A stretch of 64,000 nucleotides of DNA from Acidobacteria bacterium UBA2161 (GTDB taxonomy: Bacteria; Acidobacteriota; Vicinamibacteria; Vicinamibacterales; UBA823). The position numbers were made by a program, and so were the translations under genes. Positions 24,856-33,378 of the stretch are shown piece after piece (position 1 is the first letter of the stretch; each line of letters starts with the position of its first letter). Under the pieces are notes generated by a model, which was not told where the DNA came from, did no database searches, and was given only the letters and a program-made list of their open reading frames with translations. The DNA lies in NCBI GenBank assembly GCA_002328835.1, contig DCWN01000042.1, positions 1 through 64,000 on the forward strand, written 5' to 3'.

Positions 24856-26339
24856 AGCAGACCTCGTTCGAGGAGTTCACGACGCTTGCAACGCAGGGCA
24901 CGTTCGTCCCGGTCTACAAGGAGATCATGGCCGACCTGCTCACGCCGGTCTCGGCGTTCCTGAAGGTCGCGGAGCACTCGGATCACGCGTTCCTGCTGGA
25001 GAGTGTCGAGGGCGGGGAGCACGTCGCGCGCTATTCGTTCCTGGGAAAGGACCCGTTCCTCGTTCTGCGTGCCACCGGCTCCCGCACGAGGGTGGAGCGT
25101 GCCGGTGTGGTGACCGAGTCCGATCGGCCCTTCGTTGAGCTTCTGCGCGACGTCATGACCGACTATCGATCGCCCGAGGTGCCGGGGCTACCGCGATTCA
25201 CCGGTGGCGCCGTCGGCTATCTCGGCTATGACGCGGCGCCATGGGTGGAGCCGAAGCTCGCTTCTGCCTGGGCGAGCGGGCCAGAAGCCGACGCGGGGGC
25301 AGCGGACGACGCGGCCTTCATGCTGTTCGATACCGTTCTGGCATTCGACCACGTCAAACATCGAATTCTGATCATCGCCAACGCGCGGGTCGAGTCGGGG
25401 GAGCCTCTGGAGTCGCTCTATCAGTTCGCATGCGCCAAGATCCAGTTCCTAGAACGCGAACTCGGCCGCGCGCTCTCGCGGCCCGAGCCCGTGGCGGCCG
25501 ATCCCAGCGAGGTGACCTCGAACACGTCACAGGCGGTCTTCGAAGAGGCCGTGGCGCGCGCGAAGGCGCACATCGAGGCAGGCGACGTGTTTCAGCTCGT
25601 CGTCTCGCAGCGTTTCGAAACCGAGCTGCAGGCCGACCCGTTCTCCGTCTACCGGGCACTTCGCTACGTCAACCCGTCGCCGTACATGTACTTCATCAGG
25701 CTGGGCGGAACGGCGATTGCCGGATCGTCGCCGGAGATGCTCGTGCGCGTGGAAGGTGGCCGCGTGGAGACGCATCCGATCGCCGGCACCCGCCCGCGGG
25801 GCGCAACCGAGGCCGAAGACGACCGGTTGGCGGACGAGCTGAAAGGAGACGAGAAGGAGCGCGCTGAGCATGTCATGCTCGTCGATCTGGGCCGAAACGA
25901 TCTGGGGCGCGTGTGTGAGTACGGGACCGTTCGGGTGCCGCAGTTCATGCGGCTCGAGCGGTATTCCCACGTGATGCACCTGGTCTCCAAGGTCGAAGGA
26001 CGCCTGGCTGAGGAGGTCGATCGGCTCGACGCGCTGACGGCGTGCTTTCCGGCGGGGACGGTGTCGGGGGCCCCGAAAGTGCGTGCGATGGAACTGATTG
26101 CGGAGTTGGAGCCGACGCGACGCGGCATCTATGCCGGAGCGATCGGCTACCTCGACTTCGCAGGGAATCTTGACTGTTGCATCGGCATCAGGACCGTCAC
26201 GGTGACCGACGGCGTCGCGTCGGTGCAGGCGGGAGCCGGCATCGTGGCCGACTCTGAGCCAACGGCCGAGTACGAAGAGACCCGTGCGAAGGCGCGGGCG
26301 ATGCTGCGGGCGATCGAGATGGCGCAGGGCGCGGGGTAG
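24852..26339 (+). CDS. trpE: anthranilate synthase component I
   Basis: 495 aa. The N-terminal domain carries the Trp feedback element LLESVEGGEHVARYSFLG near residue 45. The chorismate-binding domain (about 230-490) has QLVVSQRFE, PYMYFIRLGGTAIAGSSPEMLVR, THPIAGTRPRG, HVMLVDLGRNDLG, FPAGTVSGAPKVRAMELI, and IGIRTVTV. It makes anthranilate from chorismate with TrpG supplying ammonia. The presence of LLES suggests feedback inhibition by Trp in addition to leader control. ATGA overlap with aroDE; trpG begins 2 nt after its stop. Confidence 0.97.
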   Translation: MKQTSFEEFTTLATQGTFVPVYKEIMADLLTPVSAFLKVAEHSDHAFLLESVEGGEHVARYSFLGKDPFLVLRATGSRTRVERAGVVTESDRPFVELLRDVMTDYRSPEVPGLPRFTGGAVGYLGYDAAPWVEPKLASAWASGPEADAGAADDAAFMLFDTVLAFDHVKHRILIIANARVESGEPLESLYQFACAKIQFLERELGRALSRPEPVAADPSEVTSNTSQAVFEEAVARAKAHIEAGDVFQLVVSQRFETELQADPFSVYRALRYVNPSPYMYFIRLGGTAIAGSSPEMLVRVEGGRVETHPIAGTRPRGATEAEDDRLADELKGDEKERAEHVMLVDLGRNDLGRVCEYGTVRVPQFMRLERYSHVMHLVSKVEGRLAEEVDRLDALTACFPAGTVSGAPKVRAMELIAELEPTRRGIYAGAIGYLDFAGNLDCCIGIRTVTVTDGVASVQAGAGIVADSEPTAEYEETRAKARAMLRAIEMAQGAG

Positions 26340-26341
26340 CC

Positions 26342-26908
26342 ATGGTGCTCGTCCTGGATAACTACGACTCGTTCACCTACAACCTGGTTCAGTATCTGGG
26401 ACACCTCGGGGCCTGTCCCGTGGTGTGTCGCAACGACCAGGTGACGGTCGATGAAGCCGAGGCGATGAGCCCCAGTCGGGTGGTGATCTCGCCGGGACCG
26501 GGCCGTCCGGAACAGGCAGGGATTTCCGTTGAACTCATCCGCCGGTTGGCGCCACGGATGCCCGTCCTTGGCGTCTGCCTCGGCCATCAGGCCATCGGGG
26601 TGGCCTTCGGCGGCACCGTGCGGCGTCACAGCGAGATCCGACACGGCAAGTGTTCGCCGGTGGCACACGATGGACGCGGCGTCTTCGACGGACTGGAGCA
26701 AGGCTTCGCTGCGGCGCGGTATCACTCGCTGGTGGTGTCCGAAGATGGACTGCCGGCCGACCTCGAGGTCGGCGCGCGAGCTTCGGACGACGGCGCCGTG
26801 ATGGGCCTCAGGCATCAGCGCTGGCCGGCGCACGGCGTGCAGTTTCATCCCGAGTCGATTCTCACCGATGTCGGCTGCCGGCTCATGCAGACGTTTCTGG
26901 AGATCTGA
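26342..26908 (+). CDS. trpG: anthranilate synthase component II (glutamine amidotransferase)
   Basis: 188 aa class I glutamine amidotransferase. It begins LVLDNYDSFTYNLVQYLG, has oxyanion SPGPGRPEQAG near 50, nucleophile Cys in GVCLGHQAIG near 79, and the His-Glu pair in HGVQFHPESILT near 168. It provides ammonia to TrpE; it might also serve para-aminobenzoate synthase, which cannot be told here. Tight placement in the operon supports TrpG. Confidence 0.96.
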   Translation: MVLVLDNYDSFTYNLVQYLGHLGACPVVCRNDQVTVDEAEAMSPSRVVISPGPGRPEQAGISVELIRRLAPRMPVLGVCLGHQAIGVAFGGTVRRHSEIRHGKCSPVAHDGRGVFDGLEQGFAAARYHSLVVSEDGLPADLEVGARASDDGAVMGLRHQRWPAHGVQFHPESILTDVGCRLMQTFLEI

Positions 26909-27939
26909 TGTTTGCCGCCCTGTTGGAGAAGCTGTCGAAGCACTACGACTTGTCCGCTGACGAGGCGGCCGGCGCCATGGAGGAGATCATGGCCGGGCGC
27001 GCCGCCCCCGCGCAGATTGGCGGGCTCCTCATCGGCCTCGCGATGAAGGGCGAGCGACCAGACGAGATCGTCGGATTGGCCCGGACGATGCGGGCGAACG
27101 CGGTGCAATTGTCCACGCCGCACGCCAGCGTGTTCGACACCTGTGGAACCGGAGGAGATCGATCACACACGTTCAACGTCTCGTCGGTCGCGGCGCTCGC
27201 ACTCGCCGGCTGCGGCGTGACGGTGGCGAAACACGGGAATCGTTCGGTCTCGAGCAAGTGCGGAAGCGCTGATCTGTTCGAGGTGCTGGGTGTCAACGTC
27301 GCGGCTCCACCCGCACAGGTGGAACGTTGCCTCGACGGCGCAGGGATCGGCTTCTTCTTCGCCCCGACGTTCCATCCATCGATGAAGCATGCCGGCCCCG
27401 CCCGCAAGGACCTGGGCGTGCGGACGGCGTTCAATCTGCTTGGGCCGGTGACGAACCCCGCCAGCGCGACTCGGCAACTGGTGGGCGTGCCCAGGCCGGA
27501 GTTCACGGAACTGGTGGCGAAGGCCTTGGCGCTGCTCGGTTCGGAACGCGCCTGGGTCGTGCACGGCGCCGACGGTCTCGATGAGATCTCGACGACGGGA
27601 TACACGAAGGTGTCCGAGTGCTGGCGGGGAGTGGTGAACACCTTCTACCTGCATCCCTCGGAGCACGGCGTGCCGCGCGCGGAAATGGCGGCCCTGAAGG
27701 GTGGGACGGCGAAGGAGAACGCCGAGATCGCCCGATCAGTCCTGTCCGGCGCGGCGGGCTCGCCGCGTGATGTTGTGGCGTTGAACGCCGGCGCGGGGCT
27801 CTTGATTGCGGGCCGAGTCGGAACCCTGCGAGAGGGCGTGGCGATGGCGTCGCGCTCGCTCGACGACGGCGCGGCGAGCCGAAAGCTCGAGCTGATGGTC
27901 GAATTGTCGAACCAAGCCGTCGGGGAGCCGGGATCGTGA
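26908..27939 (+). CDS. trpD: anthranilate phosphoribosyltransferase
   Basis: 343 aa. It joins anthranilate to PRPP. The PRPP loop is DTCGTGGDRSHTFNVSS near residue 75, with KHGNRSVSSKCGSADLFE near 107, FFFAPTFHPSMKHAG near 150, and RTAFNLLGPVTNPA near 172. ATG at 26908 shares one base with the trpG stop (TGATG). An open frame extends upstream inside trpG but is not conserved-looking. Confidence 0.96.
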   Translation: MFAALLEKLSKHYDLSADEAAGAMEEIMAGRAAPAQIGGLLIGLAMKGERPDEIVGLARTMRANAVQLSTPHASVFDTCGTGGDRSHTFNVSSVAALALAGCGVTVAKHGNRSVSSKCGSADLFEVLGVNVAAPPAQVERCLDGAGIGFFFAPTFHPSMKHAGPARKDLGVRTAFNLLGPVTNPASATRQLVGVPRPEFTELVAKALALLGSERAWVVHGADGLDEISTTGYTKVSECWRGVVNTFYLHPSEHGVPRAEMAALKGGTAKENAEIARSVLSGAAGSPRDVVALNAGAGLLIAGRVGTLREGVAMASRSLDDGAASRKLELMVELSNQAVGEPGS

Positions 27940-28793
27940 GCCGCGCGACTGACCCGGGCGCCATCGCCGCCTCCGGGGCGACGGGTCCGAGCAGGGGCTC
28001 CAGCGTGGACGTGGACCTGCTGGAATCGATCGTGGGCGCTGCGCGGGCGTCTGCCGACGAGCGGCGACGGGTGACGTCCGATCGTGAGATAGAGCGCGCC
28101 GCGGCCGCCAGGACGCCGAGAGCGGCGGAGTTCATGGCGCGCCTGGAGCGGTCGGACCAGGTGAACGTCATTGCGGAGTGCAAGCGCCGGTCGCCTTCCC
28201 AGGGTGTGTTGTGCCGCGACTACGACCCGGCGACCCTGGCGAAGGCCTACGCCCGGGGTGGTGCGGCGGCGATCTCGGTGCTGACCGAGCCGACGTTCTT
28301 CGATGGCGCCCTCGAGCATCTCAGCGAAGTGCGAGCGATGGTGGAGCTGCCGATCCTTCGCAAAGACTTCATCGTGACGGAGTATCAGCTCGTCGAGGCG
28401 CGTGCGGCCGGCGCCGACGCCGCACTGCTCATCGTGGGCGCGCTCGACGGCGCGATGCTCCGGCGGCTACAGGCCTCGGCGGACGCACTCGGCCTGGCCG
28501 CGCTGGTCGAGGTTCACGACGAAGCTGAACTGGAGCGTGCCGTCGAGGCCGGCGCCCGACTCGTCGGCGTGAATAACCGGAACCTGCGCACGCTGGAGGT
28601 CGTGGTCGATACGAGCGTGCGGCTCATCGAACGGATGCCGGAGGGGGTGTGCGCCGTGGCCGAGAGCGGCCTGCGGTCGCCTGAGGATCTCGCCAGGTTG
28701 CGGACCCTCGGGTACCAGGCGTTCCTGGTCGGTGAGGCTCTGGCGACTGAAGCCGACCCGACGGCCGCGCTGGAGGCGCTCCGCGGTGTCTAG
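27936..28793 (+). CDS. trpC: indole-3-glycerol phosphate synthase
   Basis: 285 aa TIM barrel. Catalytic motifs: VIAECKRRSPSQG near residue 78 (Glu, Lys), ISVLTEPTFFDG, PILRKDFIV near 140 (Lys), NNRNLRTLEV near 210, and AESGLRSPEDL near 236. The N-terminal 25 residues (Ala/Gly/Ser rich) are longer than usual, so translation may start later, though the GTG at 27936 makes the usual 4-nt overlap with trpD. Confidence 0.96.
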   Translation: MSRATDPGAIAASGATGPSRGSSVDVDLLESIVGAARASADERRRVTSDREIERAAAARTPRAAEFMARLERSDQVNVIAECKRRSPSQGVLCRDYDPATLAKAYARGGAAAISVLTEPTFFDGALEHLSEVRAMVELPILRKDFIVTEYQLVEARAAGADAALLIVGALDGAMLRRLQASADALGLAALVEVHDEAELERAVEAGARLVGVNNRNLRTLEVVVDTSVRLIERMPEGVCAVAESGLRSPEDLARLRTLGYQAFLVGEALATEADPTAALEALRGV

Positions 28794-29448
28794 GCGTCCG
28801 TTCGTGAAGGTCTGCGGCATCACGACGCGGAACGACGCGGAGTGCGCCGCGGGCCTCGGAGCCGATGCGCTGGGGTTCGTCTTCTGGCCGAAGAGCCCTC
28901 GCTATATTCCGCCGGCCGCTGCCCGACGGATCATCGATGGGGTTGGTCCGTTGACGACGGCCGTGGGGATATTCGTGGACGCGAGGGTGGACGAGATCCA
29001 TCGGGCGGTCCTCGACGCGCAGATCGACGTCGTGCAACTGCATGGCGACGAACCACGCGAGTTGCTGTCTCAGCTGACGCGGCCCGTCATCCGGGCGGTC
29101 GGGCTGCGGGCGGCCGGGCCGGTCACGCCGATCGAGTCGCTGCCGCCCGACGTCACCGTGTTGTTGGATGTACACGACCCGCGGCGGCGAGGGGGGACCG
29201 GCCGGCAAGTCGACTGGGCCGTCGCGGCCCGCTGGGCGCGCCAGCGGCGCGTGATGCTGTCCGGCGGGCTGCGGCCCGACAACGTCAGGACGGCGATCCG
29301 TCAGGTGGCCCCCTACGGCATTGACGTGTCGTCGGGTGTCGAGTCCACGCCCGGGACGAAGGACGCCGGGAAGCTACGCGCGTTCTTCACGGAGATCGAG
29401 GCGGAGCGCGGGTCCGCGGCGACGGACGTTGAGGTGAGCCATGACTGA
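28786..29448 (+). CDS. trpF: phosphoribosylanthranilate isomerase
   Basis: 220 aa. Signature FVKVCGITTRND at the N terminus (catalytic Cys), LGFVFWPKSPR near 32, VQLHGDEP near 85, LLDVHDP near 125 (catalytic Asp), and SGGLRPDNV near 162. The GTG start at 28786 lies inside the trpC end (8-nt overlap). trpB begins 8 nt before its end, so coupling is tight on both sides. A short extra loop GTGRQVDWAVAARWARQR replaces the usual G-TG-xFDW segment. Confidence 0.95.
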   Translation: MSRRPFVKVCGITTRNDAECAAGLGADALGFVFWPKSPRYIPPAAARRIIDGVGPLTTAVGIFVDARVDEIHRAVLDAQIDVVQLHGDEPRELLSQLTRPVIRAVGLRAAGPVTPIESLPPDVTVLLDVHDPRRRGGTGRQVDWAVAARWARQRRVMLSGGLRPDNVRTAIRQVAPYGIDVSSGVESTPGTKDAGKLRAFFTEIEAERGSAATDVEVSHD

Positions 29449-30688
29449 ATCGTCGGTGATCTCGGCCCCGGTGTTCGGTCAGCGGGACCCGGACGAGCGG
29501 GGCTACTTTGGTGCCTACGGCGGGCGCTACGTGCCGGAAACGCTGGTGGCGCCCGTCGAGGCACTCGAAGCGGCGTACCGCGAAGCCAGAAGCGACCCGG
29601 CGTTCGGGCGCGACCTGCAGCACCTCCTGACCAGCTATGTCGGTCGACCGACGCCCCTGGCGGCTGCCGGGCGGCTGAGCGCGGCCGTGGGCGGCGCTCA
29701 GATTCTGCTGAAGCGCGAAGACCTTGCGCACACCGGCGCGCACAAGATCAACAACGCGCTCGGACAGGCGTTGCTGGCCGTGCGGATGGGAAAGCGACGC
29801 ATCGTAGCCGAGACCGGCGCGGGCCAGCACGGCGTCGCCACGGCCACGGCTTGCGCGTTGCTCGGGCTCGACTGCGACGTCTACATGGGCGCGGACGACA
29901 TGGCGCGGCAGGCGCTCAACGTCGTGCGGATGCAGTTACTGGGCGCCTCGGTTCGGCGCGTCGAGGGCGGCAGTCGAACGCTGAAGGACGCCATCAACGA
30001 GGCGATGCGGGACTGGGTCACCAACGTGACGGACACCTACTATCTGTTGGGGTCGGTGCTCGGGCCCCATCCCTATCCCCTGATGGTGAGGGAGTTCCAG
30101 TCGGTGATCGGCCGCGAGGCGCGGGCGCAGTGCATCGAGGCGACCGGCGGCGTACCGGATGTGGTCGTGGCGTGTGTGGGCGGCGGGAGCAACGCCCTCG
30201 GGATCTTCGATGGCTTCCTGGACGATGCAGCGGTTCGACTCGTGGGGGTAGAGGCCGGCGGGGAGGCGATCGCTCCAGGCCGACACGCGGCCCGGTTCGC
30301 GGGCGGGACGATGGGCGTGCTGCAGGGGACGCGCAGCTACGTGCTGCAGGATGCCCACGGCAACATCGAACGGACCCACTCGGTGTCGGCCGGTCTCGAC
30401 TACGCGGCCGTCGGGCCGGAACACGCGTGGATGCGCGACCTCGGCCGTGCGGAGTACACCTGGGTGAGCGACGGGCAAGCACTCCACGCGTTTCAGGAAC
30501 TCTGTCGTCGCGAGGGCATCATGCCGGCGCTGGAGTCGGCACATGCGGTAGCGCATGCCATGACGCTGGCCGGAACGCTCGGTGCCTCGGCACGCATCCT
30601 GGTCAACCTCTCGGGACGGGGCGACAAGGACGTCGACAGCGTCGCCGCGCGACTCGACCATTCGTCGACAGCCGACGGCGGGGCCTAG
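29441..30688 (+). CDS. trpB: tryptophan synthase beta chain
   Basis: 415 aa. It makes Trp from indole and serine. The N terminus has DERGYFGAYGGRYVPETL. PLP Lys is in HTGAHKINNALGQ near residue 100, phosphate loop GGGSNALGIFDGF near 247, ETGAGQHGVATA near 122, and SGRGDKDV near the C terminus. This is the TrpB1 type that pairs with TrpA, encoded 11 nt downstream. Confidence 0.97.
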   Translation: MTESSVISAPVFGQRDPDERGYFGAYGGRYVPETLVAPVEALEAAYREARSDPAFGRDLQHLLTSYVGRPTPLAAAGRLSAAVGGAQILLKREDLAHTGAHKINNALGQALLAVRMGKRRIVAETGAGQHGVATATACALLGLDCDVYMGADDMARQALNVVRMQLLGASVRRVEGGSRTLKDAINEAMRDWVTNVTDTYYLLGSVLGPHPYPLMVREFQSVIGREARAQCIEATGGVPDVVVACVGGGSNALGIFDGFLDDAAVRLVGVEAGGEAIAPGRHAARFAGGTMGVLQGTRSYVLQDAHGNIERTHSVSAGLDYAAVGPEHAWMRDLGRAEYTWVSDGQALHAFQELCRREGIMPALESAHAVAHAMTLAGTLGASARILVNLSGRGDKDVDSVAARLDHSSTADGGA

Positions 30689-30699
30689 AAGGGCGGAGG

Positions 30700-31500
30700 A
30701 TGTCGAAGCTCGACGAGACGTTCAGCCGGATTCGGAGCGTGGAGCGCACGGGCCTCGTGACCTACGTGACCGCGGGCGACCCCGACCTCGGACGCACCGG
30801 GTCGATTCTGCGCACCCTGGATGGGGCTGGAGCGGACGTGCTCGAGGTCGGCGTGCCCTTTTCCGATCCGCTGGCCGACGGCCCGGTGATCCAACGGGCG
30901 TCGGAGCGAGCACGGGCAGGCGGGACGACGCTCGGCGCGACGCTGAAGATGGTCGGTGACACGCGAGGCGCACTGCGCGCGCCGGTGGTGATCTTCAGCT
31001 ACGCGAACCCGATCTTGGCGATGGGTAGCCAGACGTTCGCGGCGCGCGCCCGGGACGCGGGCGTCGATGGCGTCCTGGCCCTGGACCTGCCGATCGAGGA
31101 GGCGGGCGACTTCAGAGCGACGATGCTCGACGCCGGGCTCGACACGATCTTTCTGTTGAGTCCGACGACGAGCGACGCGCGGATCAAGCGGGCGGCTGAA
31201 CTGGGCCGGGGATTCCTCTACGGGATCTCCCGGCTGGGTGTGACCGGGGCGCGGACGCAGCTGGCGGACGGCGCAGAGCCGATGGCGGCGCGCATCCGGG
31301 CTCAGACCCAGATGCCCCTGGCGCTCGGGTTCGGCGTGTCGACAGCCGAGCACGTCACCGCCATCGGTCGTTGGGCCGATGCCGCGGTCGTGGGTAGTGC
31401 GATCGTGTCGGTCATCGAGAAGTCCGCCGGAGATGCGACGCTGGAGTCGGCACTGGCCGCCTACGTCCAAGAGTTGACGTCGGGGCATGAAGCCCCCTGA
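30700..31500 (+). CDS. trpA: tryptophan synthase alpha chain
   Basis: 266 aa. It cleaves indoleglycerol phosphate to indole for TrpB. Signature VLEVGVPFSDPLADGPVIQ (catalytic Glu and Asp) near residues 46-65, LDLPIEEAGDF near 127, FLLSPTTSDARI near 150, GRGFLYGISRLGVTG near 172, and ALGFGVSTAEHV near 208. ATG at 30700 has AAGGG 6 nt and GGAGG immediately upstream. A longer upstream frame lies inside trpB and is rejected. Confidence 0.96.
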   Translation: MSKLDETFSRIRSVERTGLVTYVTAGDPDLGRTGSILRTLDGAGADVLEVGVPFSDPLADGPVIQRASERARAGGTTLGATLKMVGDTRGALRAPVVIFSYANPILAMGSQTFAARARDAGVDGVLALDLPIEEAGDFRATMLDAGLDTIFLLSPTTSDARIKRAAELGRGFLYGISRLGVTGARTQLADGAEPMAARIRAQTQMPLALGFGVSTAEHVTAIGRWADAAVVGSAIVSVIEKSAGDATLESALAAYVQELTSGHEAP

Positions 31501-31526
31501 TGCGCGAGAGAAGTCATTGATGACAC

Positions 31527-31568
31527 CCGTCGGCTGCCCGGCCATCCGGGCGTGTAGCCGACCGACGG
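31527..31568 (+). other. strong intercistronic hairpin between trpA and aroF
   Basis: GTCGGCT (31529-31535) and AGCCGAC (31556-31562) enclose GCCCGG-CCAT-CCGGGC (31536-31551), making 13 bp with a 4-nt bulge. The outer arms can also pair as CCGTCGG (31527-31533) with CCGACGG (31562-31568). No T run follows, so it is not a simple terminator. It may stabilise or process the transcript or set relative expression of aroF and tyrA; that is inference. Confidence 0.5.
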
Positions 31569-31595
31569 CAGGGAGTGAAGGGGAGTGAGGCCATG

Positions 31596-32642
31596 ATGAT
31601 CGTCATGCAGGAACAGGCGTCGGAGAGTCAGATCGAGAAGGTGGTCGAGCACCTGGGGGAGCAGGGGTTCGACGTCCACCGGTCGACCGGCGCGCTGCGC
31701 ACGGTGCTGGGCGCGGTCGGCGGCAACCGGACGTTCGACTTCAGGCTGGTGGAGGTCATGGACGGGGTGTCGGAGGTCCATCGGATCACCGAGCCGTACA
31801 AGCTGGCGAGCCGAACGTTCAAGAGCGAGCGGACCGTGATCCAGATCGACGACCTGCGCATCGGCGGAGACGAGGTCGTGGTGATGGCGGGCCCGTGCTC
31901 GGCTGAAACCGAAGAACAGGTCGAGGCGACCGCCTCCGCCGTGAGGCGCGCCGGGGCCAAGGTGCTGCGCGGCGGAGCGTTCAAACCCCGCAGCTCACCC
32001 TACAGCTTCCAGGGGCTGGGAGAGCAGGGGCTGCAGATGCTGCGTGGCGCGGCCGACCGGCATGACATGAAGCTGGTGTCGGAGGTGATGGACGTCAGCC
32101 AGATCGAGCTGGTCGGGAAGTACTCCGACATCTTGCAGGTCGGCGCTCGAAACATGCAGAACTACACCCTGTTGCGCGAGCTCGGCCGCACCGCGAAGCC
32201 CGTGCTGTTGAAGCGGGGCATCTCTGCGACGATCGAGGAGTGGCTGCTCTCGGCCGAGTACGTCCTGGCAGGGGGAAATGGCGACGTCATGCTGTGCGAA
32301 CGGGGGATCCGGACGTTCGAGAGCTACACCCGCAATACGCTCGACATCTCGGCGATCCCGGTCATCCACAAGCTGAGCCACCTGCCAATCGTCGCCGATC
32401 CGAGTCACGGTACCGGGCGCCGGGACAAGGTGGCGCCGATGGCGCGCGCCTCGGTGGCCGCGGGGGCGGACGCCCTGATCATCGAGGTGCACAACGATCC
32501 CGAGCGCGCGAAGAGCGACGGGGCGCAGTCGTTGTTCCCGGAGCAGTTCGATCGCCTGATGACCGAACTGCGGATCATCGCTCCAGCGATCGGGCGAAGC
32601 ATCTGCCTCGAGCCAGTCGGAGGAAAGGCATGGGGCAGATGA
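31596..32642 (+). CDS. aroF: 3-deoxy-7-phosphoheptulonate synthase (type I beta, with N-terminal ACT-like domain)
   Basis: 348 aa. Entry step of the shikimate pathway (PEP + erythrose 4-phosphate). Residues 1-70 form the ferredoxin-like regulatory domain seen in Thermotoga DAHP synthase (MIVMQEQASESQIEKVVEH). The catalytic barrel has AGPCSAETEEQV near 86, KVLRGGAFKPRSSPYSFQG near 108, LLKRGISATIEEWL near 200, MLCERGIRTFE near 230, and VADPSHGTGRRDKV near 265 (metal and substrate residues). ATG at 31596 has GAGG 5 nt upstream; 31593 is also possible. Domain type implies Tyr or Phe feedback. Confidence 0.95.
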   Translation: MIVMQEQASESQIEKVVEHLGEQGFDVHRSTGALRTVLGAVGGNRTFDFRLVEVMDGVSEVHRITEPYKLASRTFKSERTVIQIDDLRIGGDEVVVMAGPCSAETEEQVEATASAVRRAGAKVLRGGAFKPRSSPYSFQGLGEQGLQMLRGAADRHDMKLVSEVMDVSQIELVGKYSDILQVGARNMQNYTLLRELGRTAKPVLLKRGISATIEEWLLSAEYVLAGGNGDVMLCERGIRTFESYTRNTLDISAIPVIHKLSHLPIVADPSHGTGRRDKVAPMARASVAAGADALIIEVHNDPERAKSDGAQSLFPEQFDRLMTELRIIAPAIGRSICLEPVGGKAWGR

Positions 32643-32660
32643 GGGTGGACACGCCGAGCG

Positions 32661-33377
32661 ATGGTCGATCGGAGACCGCTGCCGGTCGTTCCGGCCGGTG
32701 CGCCGCGCGCCGCGCCGGTCTTCGAGAAGGTCGGCATCGTCGGCTTGGGGCTCATCGGGGGGTCCATCGCACTGGCGGCCCGGGCGGCGTGGCCGAACGC
32801 GCTGGTCATCGGCGTCGATGGCAGCGAAGTACTCGAGCAGGCGATGGCGCTCCAGGCCGTTGACGTCGGCGCGGACGACGCCGTCGTGCTGTCCGAGGCC
32901 GACCTCGTCATCCTGGCCGCTCTCGGCGGGCAGAACCTCGAGATGCTGAACGTGGTGGCGGATCATGTCGGCGGGGCGGCGGTCGTTTCGGATGTTGGCA
33001 GCACGAAGCGCGCGATCGTCGAGGCGGCGCGGGCCTTACTACGGCGGCTTCGGTTCGTGGGAGGGCATCCGTTGGCCGGCGCCGCCGGCCAAGGGATAGG
33101 CCACGCCCGGGCTGACCTCTTCAAGGGCCGACCGTGGCTCCTGACGCCAGACGGTGACGCGCAAGGTGAAGCGCTGCTGCGTCTGGGAGCATTCATCGAG
33201 GCACTGGGGGCCGCGCCGCGGACGCTCGACGCCGAGGAGCACGACAGCCTGATGGCATCGCTGCGTCAGAAGTCTGGGCCCGGCGCGGGACTCTACGAAC
33301 TCTTCGAATCGGCCAACGACTGGCGAGAGATTCTGACGAGCGCGTTGGACGCGGTCCCAGCGAAGCGAGAGACCTGA
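32661..33377 (+). CDS. tyrA: prephenate/arogenate dehydrogenase, internally shortened
   Basis: 238 aa, about 45 shorter than usual TyrA. The NAD domain is intact: KVGIVGLGLIGGSIALA near residue 23, DVGSTKRAIV near 115, and catalytic His in VGGHPLAGAAGQG near 133. The C-terminal dimer domain starts normally (DAEEHDSLMASL), but the conserved S-H-L-P helix and the stretch after it are gone; the sequence jumps to SANDWREILTSALDA, the piece normally near the C terminus. No frame holds the missing part, so this is a deletion rather than a frameshift. Activity is doubtful. It ends the aromatic operon, 18 nt after aroF; the JAMM gene follows after 1 nt. Confidence 0.85.
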   Translation: MVDRRPLPVVPAGAPRAAPVFEKVGIVGLGLIGGSIALAARAAWPNALVIGVDGSEVLEQAMALQAVDVGADDAVVLSEADLVILAALGGQNLEMLNVVADHVGGAAVVSDVGSTKRAIVEAARALLRRLRFVGGHPLAGAAGQGIGHARADLFKGRPWLLTPDGDAQGEALLRLGAFIEALGAAPRTLDAEEHDSLMASLRQKSGPGAGLYELFESANDWREILTSALDAVPAKRET

Positions 33378-33378
33378 C

